Shown here: positions 48,181-61,307 of the stretch, in pieces
Numbering within the stretch: position 1 is the stretch's first letter
Layout: each line of letters starts with the position of its first letter
Assembly: GCF_017562075.2 (NCBI RefSeq)
Contig: NC_054085.1
Span: 21,302,808 to 21,366,807 of the forward strand
Direction of reading: 5' to 3'
DNA length: 64,000 nucleotides
Origin: Anopheles merus
Taxonomy: Eukaryota > Arthropoda > Insecta > Diptera > Culicidae
Notes under the pieces: generated by a model
Seen by the model: the letters and a program-made list of their open reading frames with translations, nothing else
Told to the model about the DNA's origin: nothing
Database searches by the model: none
Position numbers and translations under genes: made by a program

Positions 48181-49805
48181 CGTGTAATGTAACATTTAAT
48201 GAGAAGATTTGAGAAGATTGAGAAGATCATCGATCGAGTCAGTAAAAATGATGCATAAAAAAGATGATTAGTGCTCTCGGATCATTAGCCTACGCTAAAA
48301 TTGAAACTAGTTCACTGATGAGTCTCCTATACAGTTTCGGAAGGCCCTTTAAATATCTATGTTGATAACTCTGTTTTAAGTTAAAAACACTTATAATTTA
48401 GGTTTCTCTATATTACTTGCTAATTTTCCTGACTCAAAGCGAATGATATCACTGATGACTTCTTCGAATAAGTTGCCAGCTTTGCCTTAATATATAATTT
48501 CTACAAAATAGATATTCTTTTCACGGGAAAATGCCATCGTATCAGAACATCCCGCGGCATCAACACAAAGCGAAACGCTACAAACAGCCACGAGGCAAGC
48601 AAAACACATGCTTTGGTGTATCTTTTAAAATTAAAACCACACGAACCAACGACATCATTCGAACCGGCCGGTGCACAAAGTTTGCAACAGAAGAAACAAT
48701 TTCCTATGAAACCCTATCCCTTCACACACCCGGTAGGGAATGAAAAAAAGGGTCCAGATTTGCTTCCCGGTCCCTTTTCTATCGCTCACGATTTTGTTCG
48801 TTCGTTCGTGTTTTAGATGTTATTGCATCCCACTACATCCTCTCCGCACCATAAACCTGCCGGGTGAAATGCATCCCAACTTGCAGCGAAGAAAATCGTG
48901 CCGTGGAGGTGCAAACCCCCAACCCCAGCCAAGATGCGGTTACATCACACCCCTGGCTGCCGGATGACCTTTTGCTGTTTTATTGCGGTTGTGCGGCCGA
49001 CACGCCGACGCCCAGCCAGATAAGCCGATCTAAAATCGTGCCCGTTACCTTCGCCCGGTTCGCCCAGTAACATCCGCGAAGGCGGCGTTGTTGTTGGGGA
49101 AGAAGCATTAGCATATTTATGAATTCCTTTGGCGAAACAAGAACAACGTGCCAAACCGCTTCACCCCGTTTGGGCGCAATCCGGAAGCGTTCTTGTGAAG
49201 GAGTAAAACAAAAAGCAAAAACAAAAAACCAGCCCAGCATTAGTCAAGTCTCGGTTGCATTTGCGGTCTCCGGAGGCATCGGTACGAAGCTTGCAAAGCA
49301 AAACCTCCCCGAAAGCTAATCAAATTCATGCATCCGTTATGATGAATAGTTGACGGAGGCGTGCGGTCTTTTATTTTTCGGTGCATTCGGCGACCATTCG
49401 GCCGCGCCTATCTTCCGGTGGTGGGCCCATTTCTCGCACACGTACACCGCAAAAGCTCATTTCTCTCTCTCGCTCTCCCTCTAGTTCAAGACCGCAAGGC
49501 TGCAAGAGTAGAATGAATATTTGATCGAAATCGAACCGAGCTAGACCAGCCCGATGCGTACGGAGCCCACCAGCCGGTACCGTTTCCATTTGTGCAGTGC
49601 AGAATGCACCACGGATGCATTGCACCGGATGCAGCAGCCGGTGCTACAGGTTTTGGAGATTGAATCACACACTCCTCGCCACCCTCGTTGCGTTTCCGTG
49701 CCAGCACAGCGAAGAGAAAATTGATTTCCATCAATCCGGCACAGCGCTCGGGATCAACCGCAGCGCACCATAGAACCGCTGATAACGATGTGGATTTGTT
49801 CGGGG

Positions 49806-49806
<1 letters not shown>
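48181..49806. other. Unique non-coding interval
   Basis: AT-rich to 48.5 kb, then GC-moderate. No gene recognised. Confidence 0.5.
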
Positions 49807-49864
<58 letters not shown>

Positions 49865-49870
49865 CTCTCT
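49807..49870. repeat. (CT)n microsatellite
   Basis: About 32 CT units with one CG interruption at 49861. The minus strand is a GAGA tract. Confidence 0.95.
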
Positions 49871-51306
49871 CATACTTTCTCTCGCCCTCTCCAAACGACA
49901 CACGGATGCAAGCGATTGCACTTAATTTGGTGGATTGTTTGTGGTGTGGCAAAACTTTTTTCATTAGACGACGGGACGACATCCCTTGTGCGGTGTTAGC
50001 GTGAGCTGCTAGCATTTTCGCGTTTCGCGATGCCAAACTTCTGCTGCCCGGACTCCCGGGTTTGTGGGCGGTTTCTGGCAGGATAAATTGTGGTTCGTGC
50101 GCCGGTTGCGATTGAAATCGGACCATCAATTCCGAACAAAACGTGAAATAGTTGCACAAAAGGCGTTTGGCTCGATGCGCCCGATTTGAGTGATTGGACG
50201 GATGGGTTGGTTGGGTGTTTTGTTTGAAATTTATTGTGCAGCATGCAGAGTTACTGTTTTATAAAACCGATTTATGGAAGTAAAACTATGCAACGGGTTG
50301 TATAGAACAATTTGAGATGGAATTTGAATAAAAATGCTGATCCTTGTGTTCAACTCACGTCATCAATTCAACTCAGACATCAATTTCCAATTTATGGTTT
50401 GCTGTTAATTAGGCTTTTTAAGCCTCGTTCCACAGTTTATAATTTTGAAGAATTATATTTATGTTAGCTCTTAGAAAAGATAATTAATAAAACGTTCCTC
50501 TGTGAACTATGGCTCATGCATAGCCGAGTATTCATCGACACTTGGACCGAAACAATTTCACCATCAATTGCTGAATAAGGTTAGCATACCAACACCAAAG
50601 GATACCAACACCATATCCCGAATACGTTTGAGACCTCATTCTATATGAATATAATAACATTACTGGTTTTCTCACGATTTTTTTGGTGGTTTTCCAAAAC
50701 AAATCTGTTACGAACCGAGCTTCTCCGGCAGGCCACGCGAAGGTTTGGCCCTCAGCAAGAGTGGCAGGGTTGTAGCGGAGGAGAAACAAACAGCAACAGA
50801 GTGGATAGAGTATTTGATACTTTGCTTACTAACCAGTCCTTCCCGCTAGTTTGCGTCTGATCCAAAGGTTGGGAAGCCTATGCAGACGGAAGGGGGTGTT
50901 TGGCTCGGAAATCCAGGTGCTCTGTCCTATTTCGGATATTAGAATTAAACCTCTTGACTCCAAGAGCTTCTGCGTTTGAATCCTTCTGTATTAAAAATAT
51001 GGCCTACTTTTATACTAAATTTATCCTTACAAGTTTACCCGAATATCCGTTCGGACTTGATAATTCGTGTTTCCAGAAACATCTTTTTTGACGTGGAAGG
51101 ATAAACAATGGTTACTAGGATCAGATTGGCGAAAAAATATATTTACGATCGCGTGTGTAACAGAATCTTTTTATGGTTGTTGGAAAGTTGTTGGAAAAAG
51201 ATACGGAAAAACCCAAAAAACCATGGGCGCTATGATAGTTTGTAATCAGTTCTAGAACAAAGTCAGGATCGGAATATGTTCAAGAGCTAAGATCAGTTCA
51301 AGATGA
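49871..51306. other. Unique non-coding interval
   Basis: No gene recognised. Faint TTCTAGAACAAAGTCAGGATC-like repeats appear near 51250-51300. Confidence 0.5.
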
Positions 51307-51314
51307 GCTTTCAG

Positions 51315-51744
51315 TACCGACAAACCGACGTGACACTTCGAACAAAATGAGCTTCAAAAGTTGTCTCCTTATTTCAAATGAAAATACGTTAAACACTAGC
51401 GCCATCTCTATAATGATTCGCTTACTACACTGACACAGAGAAGAAACTGCTAAATCCCTTTTTTGTTTTTCTTTGCAAATTCCAATGCGTATTGTTTTAT
51501 GTACTTCTCACTTCTTTTGCATTGATTGAGAAACTTATAAAATGATTTTCCTGGGTGTTTTGTCCAATAATTCTCACAAAATCTTGCCTCACACTTCCTT
51601 CGCAATTTGTATTTATAAAAGTTGTTTACATCGAAGCAGCAGTGAACAGAGCTTACTTTGACCGAAGTGATCGCCTCACTGGTAAATGACAGTACTTTCC
51701 TGTGGGACAGTTTTGTAACGCCAATGTCACGTCGGTTTGTCGGT
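51315..51744. mobile_element. Foldback element with 8-bp target duplication
   Basis: 430 bp. Perfect 20-bp terminal inverted repeats (ACCGACAAACCGACGTGACA) at 51316-51335 and, reversed, 51725-51744. GCTTTCAG flanks both sides in direct orientation (51307-51314 and 51745-51752). An 8-bp duplication fits the hAT or P superfamily. A minus strand frame of 106 codons (51770-51450) runs through the right repeat inward, but no transposase or THAP motif is recognised in it. Confidence 0.7.
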
Positions 51745-51752
51745 GCTTTCAG

Positions 51753-54700
51753 ACCCGGTTTTATTTGCAATTTATTCCAGGGAATGTTTCAGGATCAGTT
51801 CTAGGGCCAAAAATTGAGCCAGAAGTCTGTTTCAAAACCGGTGTATCATAGCTACTAATATGAACGTACATTGTAGACAAGAAACACTTAAAACAAACTT
51901 ATTTACCGCAACAAAACAACTAAAAATCACTTACAGCCAATGCTTTACAACAAAGGCTTTACAGTTTACTCACCATAACCCAAAACAAGAACAGTGTATT
52001 CATTATCAATCAAAGCAGAAATAAAGTGAAAAGAACCAACGTTTACATAAGTCAAAAGGCTACTAACTAGACAAAACAAACCCTTTGACATCAAAACAAA
52101 ACCTGCAACCAGTGGTACGAAATCCACAACATAGAAAACCCCTTGATGGATCTGAATCATCTGGACAAGCGTGATTAATCTGTACTTAATCCTACTACTT
52201 ATTTCAAAAACATAGAATGACTCTCTACTTAAGACCGCCTAGAAAATGATTCGCCTCAGTTCGACCTACGTTGATCATTCTTTATGGTGTTCTTAAGTTA
52301 GCGTTACATTACACTAGAATATATTCGTTGTCAGATGCAGAATATCGCAAGATTTAGAATGATTTCCTTTACTTGTTTGTATTTGAGGTCTCTCTCAGGA
52401 CCCAGCAATATTTGATATCTGTCTCAGGACTAAAGATAGATACTAAAGCGTCCTTTTTTAAATATAGCGATACGTTCAATATCAATTCATGGAAATTATA
52501 GGGTCCAATGCTTCATGCTAGATTGGGGCTCAGTTCTAAGATCAAGTTGCAGTCAGGACTATTTTAAAAAATTAACTTATTTGTGATTATTAGCTTTTTA
52601 TCAGAGTCTGCATCAATCGCATCAAACAAGAGGGACTTACTTTTTACTAAAAAGATTTTAAAACTGATTCCCAGTGTTTTGATATGTTTTCAATTCATTA
52701 ATTCAACTCATAGTCGATAGTTTTGTCATTTTTATTTCAATATAAAAATCCCCTTCAACTGCTTAACACTTAACAATCCCATTGGAAATTCCCCATTCGT
52801 TCCTAATGATAATTGTTGAAAAAAGCTCATCAAAAATCGTAATTGAAATGGTAGCTTAATTACTAGGTTGAAATCGAAATCCGCCACCATTTAACAACCG
52901 AAAAAAGAGGTAACCATTTGTAACCGATCAAAAAAACGCAAAATCGCATCCAATTCCATCTAACCTTCCCGGTTGTGTGTGCCAAGGTCAGCCAACGTCC
53001 AGCCATTTGAATACAGCAAAACAAAGCACCGCGTGTCTTGACATTGACCTTCGTGAACCATCGAAAAATTCGTTACACCACACCATTCTTAAACAATACT
53101 GCTACAGTCTACAGCATGCTCCAACAAGCACCCGGCTGTTTGCAATGCCACACCTGTCCGATGTACGATTTCTGGCCTAAGGTTAAGTGCATCTAATTAA
53201 CAAATTCCTTCGTCCATCAGGGAAGCAGGAACAAACTAGCACAAAAAATCACAAAACAGGAAAACATGTTTTGTTGCTGTGGTCGTTGAAGAACAACTGT
53301 CGTCACGGTTGCTCGATCGGCGACGGTTCGATGACGCCAAGTGACAAGGCAAGATTATCCCGCGACTTCACCCGGGGGAGCCTCTGTCTTGGATCGTTTT
53401 CTATTCCCGAGCTACCATGCTTCCTCACGACGCTTGAGCCGATAACTACACGGCGGTGTACGTGTATGCATGTAATCAGGATGGAAATTACAATAAAGAC
53501 TCGGCGAGACATCGTTACCGGCCGGAGTACTGTGCAGAAGAAAAAAAAACGATGTGGACGTAAATGACTCTGCGACAGACACACAAAAACCAATCAGAAT
53601 ACAGATCATGTTGCTATTATTTGAGCGTTGTAGTACGTGGTGAGCTGTAAGGCTGCAAGACATTTGCGATCGTCTGAATCACTACGACAGCCAGGGCACT
53701 CTATGTTCTGAGCGAAGTTACTCGTAGTTTTTTTTTTTATTCCTCCGCTTGTGAAGGATCGTTCAAAGGGTGATTCAACATGGCAGCTTTTTCGTCAATC
53801 ATTGTGCAACGAACGTAAAGTGATAGCAAACTAAGAAGTATTTTCTACATTAAACTGTCAGAAAGCTCAATAATAGAATTTTTTGAAGCCTTCAAATACA
53901 ATATTAAAAAAAACTGTTTTATTTTGACATAGCAATACTATAACATGGCAAAACATTCAAGACTAGTCTGTAGATAGTTTAAACATTTGTAAAATAACAA
54001 AAATAGAAAGTATCGTACAGAGTTCAAACACTAAAACGAGAAATTCTTAATATGCGGCAAGAAGAGAAAAGAACTAAATTATAAAACAAAATGATCAATA
54101 CAGAAAATAAGTAGTTAAGGATATTCAACCATAACAACCTATACAAAACACAAATAAGAGTTGCGTAGGTATTTTCACAAATACCTTTTGGGTTACAAAA
54201 CGTTACAATTTTGTTTTATACATCTTTAATCTGTAAATACCACCCGTGTCGTTTATGGTGCCTAAGAGTTATTACAATCCTTTGCTTTACTTCCTTTGCC
54301 ACCCGAACACACCGAGCATATTCCTAACATAATAGCCTCTGGTTCACCGCCACCCGCTCATCATCCCGCCCGACCAGGCTAGCACGTTATCAGCTCGTCT
54401 GCATCATATTTCTCTGAAATTCACGACTTTTTTGTCATTTCAATAACCGGCTGCACGGCCGCATGAAAAGTATCGTTCGGGATGGGAGGAAAAAAAACGG
54501 CTGAACAACGTGCTATTGTCGTCTGCCCGGTGACACAGAGCATGAGCAGAGTGGTTTCGCTTCTACCCAGCATTTTGCTTCAATCTACAGGTCTACAGTC
54601 TAGATTGCCAACAGCCACGGCGTACGGAGGAGACGTACGGTGATCGGGTCTAAATCCTAGGCTGCCGAATTGTGCTTTGTAGGCTGCTGCATGCAATTGA

Positions 54701-55194
54701 TTATTGATTGGTTTATTGTATTTTATTGAGCATTTATAAAATTATAATACAACATTTGCCACAGCACGGAGCAGTTGGGGCATTGTCCGTTTCCTCTCTT
54801 TTACTTCTAGCAAGAGGCAAAGCCTTGCATTTCATTCGCACGGATAACGACTTGTTTTTTCGGTGAGAAAGTTTTCCCTTCTCCATTGCACGGGGCTTTG
54901 TTACTTGCACGGAATAGAATTGCAGCGAATGATTTCTTTGACATACACCACAGTGAAAAGATGTGGTCGTGGCATGACATTTAAAATGACAAACAATCCT
55001 CTTTTCGGTGGATCATGGATCGTTTATCTATGCACAAAGACTATAGCTAGCTACTAGACTAAGAGTATACGTTATGAGCTATACCGGAATAGGCTTTGAT
55101 GATTTCTAAATGCTGGTACATATCATCATCCGTTGTACAGCTTCGTTGGATAGAGTTGCTTGATTGTTATTTTGCTTTCCTAACTTCTCCGATA
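51753..55194. other. Unique AT-rich interval
   Basis: Faint GGATCAGTTCTAGGG and CTCAGGAC words (51790, 52390-52560) may be worn relatives of the GGTCCTGGAACTG minisatellite. A pol III-like GGGTCTAAATCCTAGG near 54647 has no clear partner box. No gene recognised. Confidence 0.5.
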
Positions 55195-55496
55195 CAGGTG
55201 ACCCCCCAGATACGACTCTATTTGGGACCGAAAAAATGTCCCAAAGCAAGGCGTAAGTCGAAATAGTCGTATGTCGAATATCTCTGAAAGTTTATAACCG
55301 AAGTTGGTGAGTCGATATCTATGATATGGCGTATTTTATTGAAAACAAAGTACGATAATGTATTAGTTTACTCCTGAAGCCGTTTACACGATATAGATAT
55401 TCTAGATCTGGTAGTTGGGGAATCTCAATGACAACTTTAAACCGTCAAAATCAAAATCGTCGTATCTGCGAATCGTCGTAACTCGGGGTACGCCTG
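55195..55496. mobile_element. pogo/Tigger-like MITE
   Basis: 302 bp flanked by TA. The ends are CAGGTGACCCCCCAGATACG and, reversed, CAGGCGTACCCCGAGTTACG, closely resembling Tigger/pogo termini. The TACGAC word recurs near both ends. No transposase remnant. Confidence 0.65.
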
Positions 55497-57599
55497 TATA
55501 CTCATTTAAAGACGCGGGGACATCGGGTTTTTCTCAAGCTGGGAATAAAATCTCAAGCACTTTTTGAAGATTATCAGGCACTCAAAACTGGCTCTCAAAA
55601 GCAAACCCGTGATTTTTATCAGTTTTGGTACTTCAAGTTTTAACATTATCATTAACAATTTAACATCAAGGGTCATGATATCAATCAAAATAGCTGAAAT
55701 GCAGTTACTGGAGAGAAATGTTGTCCCTAAATAAGATATGCATCACTATGCTAGGCTTCAACTATACGCTTAAAGTAATTGACATATCATTTGCTGGACT
55801 GCATGAAGCAAATCGCTAGTAAAGCAATCGTAAAGGCTAACGAGACTTAAACGGAGACACTAAAACTCTTCATTGATTGAAATATAACTACTCGTCTATT
55901 GTTAAATGCTTCCCTATTGTATTTTATGTATTATATTTTCTAACCCTTTACTTTTACACTAACTTCCACGCTTTACGCAAAACAACAAAAAAAAAACAAA
56001 CCACCTCACCATCTCATCATCATCACCAACCATCCAAAACCATTGTGAAACCACTTGATTAAGAGCAAATCGCCAACTACCACACCCCATCCCCGCCAGG
56101 GCTCGGCAATAATCGTTAGCACAGTTCCTGCAGACACACAATTTCTGCACAGTAATTACCATCCACGCTCACTCACACACACAGAGAGTCACCGTCTTTC
56201 GACCTTCGACTGGTCACTGGTAGCTTCGCAAGCGGAACAGCAACTGGCGGGCGTGTGGAACTTCCAAAACGACCCACGAGCTTAAGTTCACCCTTTTTTG
56301 GATGCGATGGTAGAAAAAAGAGTGCAAATTACACCGCTCCCGCCCGAGGGGAAATGACTCGCTGGTTGCACTTTTGCGCGCAAGCTCCGAAGAGCATTAG
56401 AAATCGAAACGAAGGCGTAAAAACAAAGCCCGGCAGGAGTGGTGAGGAGAAACGAGTAACGCCGGAGGACGCCTTTTTGGCTTCGGAAGTTTGCATTGGA
56501 GCGAGTGTATCATTAGATAATTGTGGGGCTCCGTGGTGCTGTGGAACGATTGTTTGAAAACATGGAATCTGGGGAAGCTTTTCTGGCAGGCAGGTAGGAG
56601 ATTTGGGCTTGAGCGAGCGGCAGGATCTTTGTAATGAAGGAGCGTAACGGTCTGTTAAGAAAGGGGAGTAAGCGTGGGTAAGGTTTATTGAAATGACAAT
56701 CAAATCATTTACCAATCAGTGTGCCAATTCGGTGCATAAACGATTTTAAAGTTCTTGAAATGGTAAAGATCGTACCAGATGCTGGTAGTTTTACAATATA
56801 TTGGCTTAATTAAGAACAGCTTTATAGGTGCACCGATCGAATCCAAGAACAATTCAGCATCACATTTTAAGTGTTCCAGACGTACAAAGTTAATGTGATA
56901 GAAATTCGAAATGTTGCAAAAAAACAAAAATTCTAGCTATGCGAGATAGCCTGCAACTTGATTTTAAACTTTTTTATTAACCATTATTTTTTTATGGTGG
57001 ACTAATTGTTTGAAGACTTATCGTTTTTGGTACTAATATGAGCTTGTTGCAGATTCTAAATTTCGATTAACATTTTCTGGTCAACAATTGCTAAACTTGG
57101 GTTTATCCTGGTGATTTGTCTTGTTTGAATGAATGTCGGCATGAATGAGGGATCATAGGCATAATTATTCTGCGTTTATCTTTAGTTTGAAATTTAGTGA
57201 CCGAAGCAATAGTGATATTGACATATTTACCATTTAATTTATTTTCATTTCCACGTAAAAGAGCATGCGTCAACGAATTAATATTCATCACTAGGTAAAG
57301 ACATCTGCTGCATAATTGAGTTTATGTTTCACATTCATCTCATACTTTATTAGTAAAGGCTAAAATCACATTTCAAACGTTTACCAAACATACCTGCCAT
57401 ATTTTCGTAAATTTATTTTTTATCTAAAAATAATCTTATAATCTTGAGCTGTCAAATAGAGACATTAAACTACGTGGCAATTCCTGCCTACTATTTTAGA
57501 AACAATTAACTGATAACTAATAATAATTAACAATTAACACAATTCATACAATTAAATACAAGAGGCACATCAAGAGAAACTTACTTTGACCAAAAACCA
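55497..57599. other. Unique AT-rich interval
   Basis: GC-moderate patch at 56.0-56.7 kb. No gene recognised. Confidence 0.5.
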
Positions 57600-57720
57600 A
57601 TGTTGAACCAGATGCTGAACACATACAGGTCCTGGAACTAGTACTGAATTCATCTCGGTCCTGGAGCTGACAGTAATCCCAGGACGTTCTTGGAACTGAC
57701 ACCTAACTTACGTCAATATC
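57600..57720. repeat. Second locus of the GGTCCTGGAACTG minisatellite
   Basis: Three to four copies of the unit seen at 43532-44040, about 14 kb away, again next to a mobile element (MITE at 57798). Confidence 0.6.
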
Positions 57721-57797
57721 AGTTCGGGTTTGAAGCGGCAGCTAGATCACTCTTAATGGTTTGAATAAAGGCCATGCTCTTCTATGTTCAAATCAAC

Positions 57798-58040
57798 AAG
57801 GGTTTTCAGTGGTTCTCATAATTTTGTGACACTTTCTTTTGAGTTTTCTTCCGTAAAGTAAACTTTGTGTGATGAGAATTGGACTGTACAGCAGCCTTTT
57901 TGGGATCCAATAGGAATTACCTGTGTGCCTGGTCAAAACGGGTGCCGTAGAGTTCAGTCCCCATCACATAAAGTTGACTTTTTGAGGAAGAAAAAGGTTA
58001 ACAAGGGTCCCAAAATTATGAGAACCCTTGAAAATCCCTG
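57798..58040. mobile_element. TA-type MITE, family 3, copy 2
   Basis: About 243 bp, with inverted ends sharing GGTTCTCATAATTTTG. The interior shares AATTGGACT and CAGCCTTTTTGGG-like blocks with copy 1 at 33611. The TA duplication is no longer intact, so this is an older copy. Confidence 0.6.
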
Positions 58041-60869
58041 AAGCTTTAATTATCTAGAAAAAGTAAAAAATATTTTAATTTTGAAGCACAAAACAAAAAA
58101 AATTAAGAATCATTTTTAATCAAACTTTTCTGCTTAATACGTTAAAAAAACAAAACCATATCATTAGTTCACGTGGCAAACAAGAAAGCTTGACCGACAG
58201 TTCAGTTAACTCAAAATGGATGACGATCGAAACCATTTTTGTATTAATCTACGACTGGGTATAATTCATTTCTATCACATGGAGCATCATTTATATCAAA
58301 CAGAAACAGCATAATATGTTAATAAAAACTCATATCAAACAGTAAAACATAAACAAAACACTGTGTACGTATAATTTTGAGCGATAATTCTCGTTCCTTA
58401 GTGCGCATTGTTTCACACGACGGAAGCTTCTAATGACTCCAGCTGATGCAATAAAAACGGCAATGATTGTCATGACATGGCGTTCGTTATAGCTACAGCC
58501 GGCACACCCCAATATCTCTACTTCACCCAGGGAACAGTTTTTACTGCACTAATCTTATCTACCGCAACCACACGCGTTTTTCCACCATTACTATTCTCTC
58601 ACGCGCAGCTGCATTTCATTAGCGGAAAAATGAAGAAAAGAAGAAAACACACCCTTCAAAGCCAATCGTTTGGCTCCATCGTGCCAATATGTTAGATGTG
58701 GAAATTCTTGCCCCATCTGTGAGCGGGCGTGCCAATTTCTAGCGGCGATGATGCTCCCCTCAAAAGCACTAATGAGCCACACACATACACACTACAGAAC
58801 GATGGTTCATCACTTTTACGACCACTGTTCTACTTCCGTGGTGGAAGAATGTTGACGATCGTTGAATTAGTTCTAATTAAATCCCAACTTCTCGTGGTGT
58901 TAAATTTAAGCAGTTTTTTTTAAGGGAGCGCACAACTTTTAATGCAATCGGTTCGTTATTTTCCATCCTTTCCATCTTTCCCGCATAGAGTGGTGGAGTA
59001 GCAGCGAAAGCCGAAAGGCCGGAAATTTCCACACATACCGATTTTTTACAACTAATTTAATGTAATACGGCGCATAAAACAGAACGCGAATGTCATCACT
59101 TGCAATCATCTTCATCAGCGCTTTTGTCAATCTTTATGTTTCACTGCTCTGGTGGGTGGAGGGAGCAGGACTGTGCTGTGGTGAAAAGTTAATTGTGTTT
59201 GACCCCACGGCTTTAGCACCAACTGGAGGGCTGCAGGCTGCAGGCGCGAGTGCGAGAAAGAAACCCCATTTGCATACACAAAATGGTCGTTCGTTTTGAG
59301 ATGGATTTTGTTCTCCTTATTTTCCTTAATTTTTTCTTAGTTGCCCACACTTCCCCCTTCAACCCACTGGCCGAGCCCTGGTAAAGCGGATAAAACCTGG
59401 GACGAAACATGATGTCAGACCCGCGTAGTCGCCGCACTGTCTTGGAATTATGGAAATGAACGTAAAATTAATAACCGCATCCGAGGGCCCCCCCCCCTTT
59501 TTAACGATCGTTTCGAGCGCTGCAACGGTCGCACTCGCACGCTAGCAACTGCATACGATAGGAAACGAGAGAAAAATCCATTCCATTCTTCCAAACCGCC
59601 AACCACGCCCGACCCGCCGATGGATGGTGATGTTCGAGGATTCTTCATCCTTGTGGGGCACGCTGGCGACCATTTTCACACATCTCCGGCGCGCTGCAAA
59701 GTAAGAAAAACGGGCAGCAACCTTCCACTCGAGTGTGTGTCTCTCTCTCTCTCTCTATGTGTCACCCTTATATGTAAGGAATAATAAAAATGTAATAAAT
59801 TATTAGAAGTCATCACACTCAACATTCATCAGCGCAGCCGACGGAAGGCCCGTCCATCCTGCAGTGTCGGCTCGCATCCACACCGCACGTCTCTATTTAC
59901 TGGTCCTTCGCTTTCTCCACTCCACTCGACTCCGTGGAGGATGGGCGTAGAAAAATCGCTTTAAAAACCACATGAATTCCACATCCATGAGATGATCACG
60001 TTATTGTAGCAAGCGAACACGGAACATCGTTGGATTGGGCGACATCGGCCGACAAGCGTACGACCGTACCGCCCTGCGGAGCGGGGCTGGGTGGCATAAA
60101 TCATTCAAATTTAGAGAATTTAATTTAATAAAAACTCGCTCACACGATGTTAGCCGGATTCATCGCCGTCTGCCCTTCTGAAGCACGGCCGCATGGTCTT
60201 GGCTGGAAGTGGAATCCCGTTTTCTGATCGAGAAACGATAGAGCGGCAAGGGGATGTGGGCCTTACACAAAATCACCTATTAATAGTGGCGAAAGGCTAT
60301 AAATGTCATCGGGATTGGTAGGAGCCGGAGTGCTGCGGCGGAGACTTCCCATTTGTTTCCTCCGGGGTCGGGTTAAAATCAAAGCTACGCCACTGCCACG
60401 GCGATTCTCGTGCGGATCATCCGTTAGCACCCAATTTATGGGACATTTTTCATAAGACACGCTAATATGTCGGCAAGATTTAAGCCCTCCACCCTTGGCT
60501 TAGGGGCGGAAGATGATGATGGATGTAAAGCTTCGCGTATAGGCGTTTGGTTGGTGGTGGTTGTTTGTTGGTGCGTATCATTTGCTAGTTTGTTTCAAAA
60601 TTGGTTTGGATGTTTCTTCGTTCTTTTTTATGGTTCGGTTTTATGGATCGTTGTTTAAAAAGGGGTGAAATGACAAGCTCTGGAGTGGTTGGAGTTGAAG
60701 AGGGATGAGGGTTTAGATGAGATACTATTGAATACGATGGATTAGATGCTATAGATTGGTCCTGAACTATTTTTAATTATATTGAATGATAAGCCTGGAG
60801 ATGATATGTTTAATCTGTTAAATTACGATTGGATGAAACTGATTTGGTTTGGTTCTTTTATTTTGTTTC
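58041..60869. other. Unique non-coding interval
   Basis: GC-moderate at 59-60.5 kb with a short TC run (59739-59756). No gene recognised. Confidence 0.5.
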
Positions 60870-61307
60870 CGTCCAAGCTTCTAAATCATTTGTGTGGTGC
60901 ATGACTTAATGAATTATAGCTACCTTCATATTACTACATTAAAAATCATCCTAGGAGAGATAGATTCACCGGACCTTTTAGCTAGAGTTAATTTCCACGT
61001 ACCTGCTCGTATTTTAAGAAACTTTAGGCTGCTAAGAGTTGACCAAACTAGACGTGCATATAGCGATAATGAACCTTTGACTGCGATGGCTATCAGATTT
61101 AATGCACATTATGGCTCTTTTGACTGGAATTCCCTAAGTTAACCTGTTTTTCTTGCTGTGATACTCTGTGTTATTTATTTTGTGCTGATGTTACATTGTA
61201 CCGTGATGCTTTATGTTATTATAAGTTTAGTTTATGAGATCAGTAATAAGGCCAATGATGGCCAATCACTTAACATTTACAAATAAACAAATAAACAAAT
61301 AAACAAA
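60870..61307 (+). mobile_element. 5'-truncated non-LTR retrotransposon, 3' end
   Basis: The frame 60894-61142 encodes about 80 residues with the pattern typical of the C-terminus of jockey/CR1-like reverse transcriptase ORFs: SPDLLARVNFHVPAR, then a spaced NEPL and a final FDWNSLS before the stop. A 3' UTR follows and ends in about three AAATAAAC tail units (61281-61307). Everything upstream (the catalytic RT and endonuclease) is absent, with stops just before 60894, so it is a dead, 5'-truncated insertion. Confidence 0.65.

Noticed and set aside
51450..51770. 106-codon minus strand protein gene
   Set aside because: It runs through the terminal repeat of a foldback element and lacks any known transposase motif; treated as part of the element.
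54640..54660. True tRNA gene or pol III box B
   Set aside because: No cloverleaf and no convincing box A.
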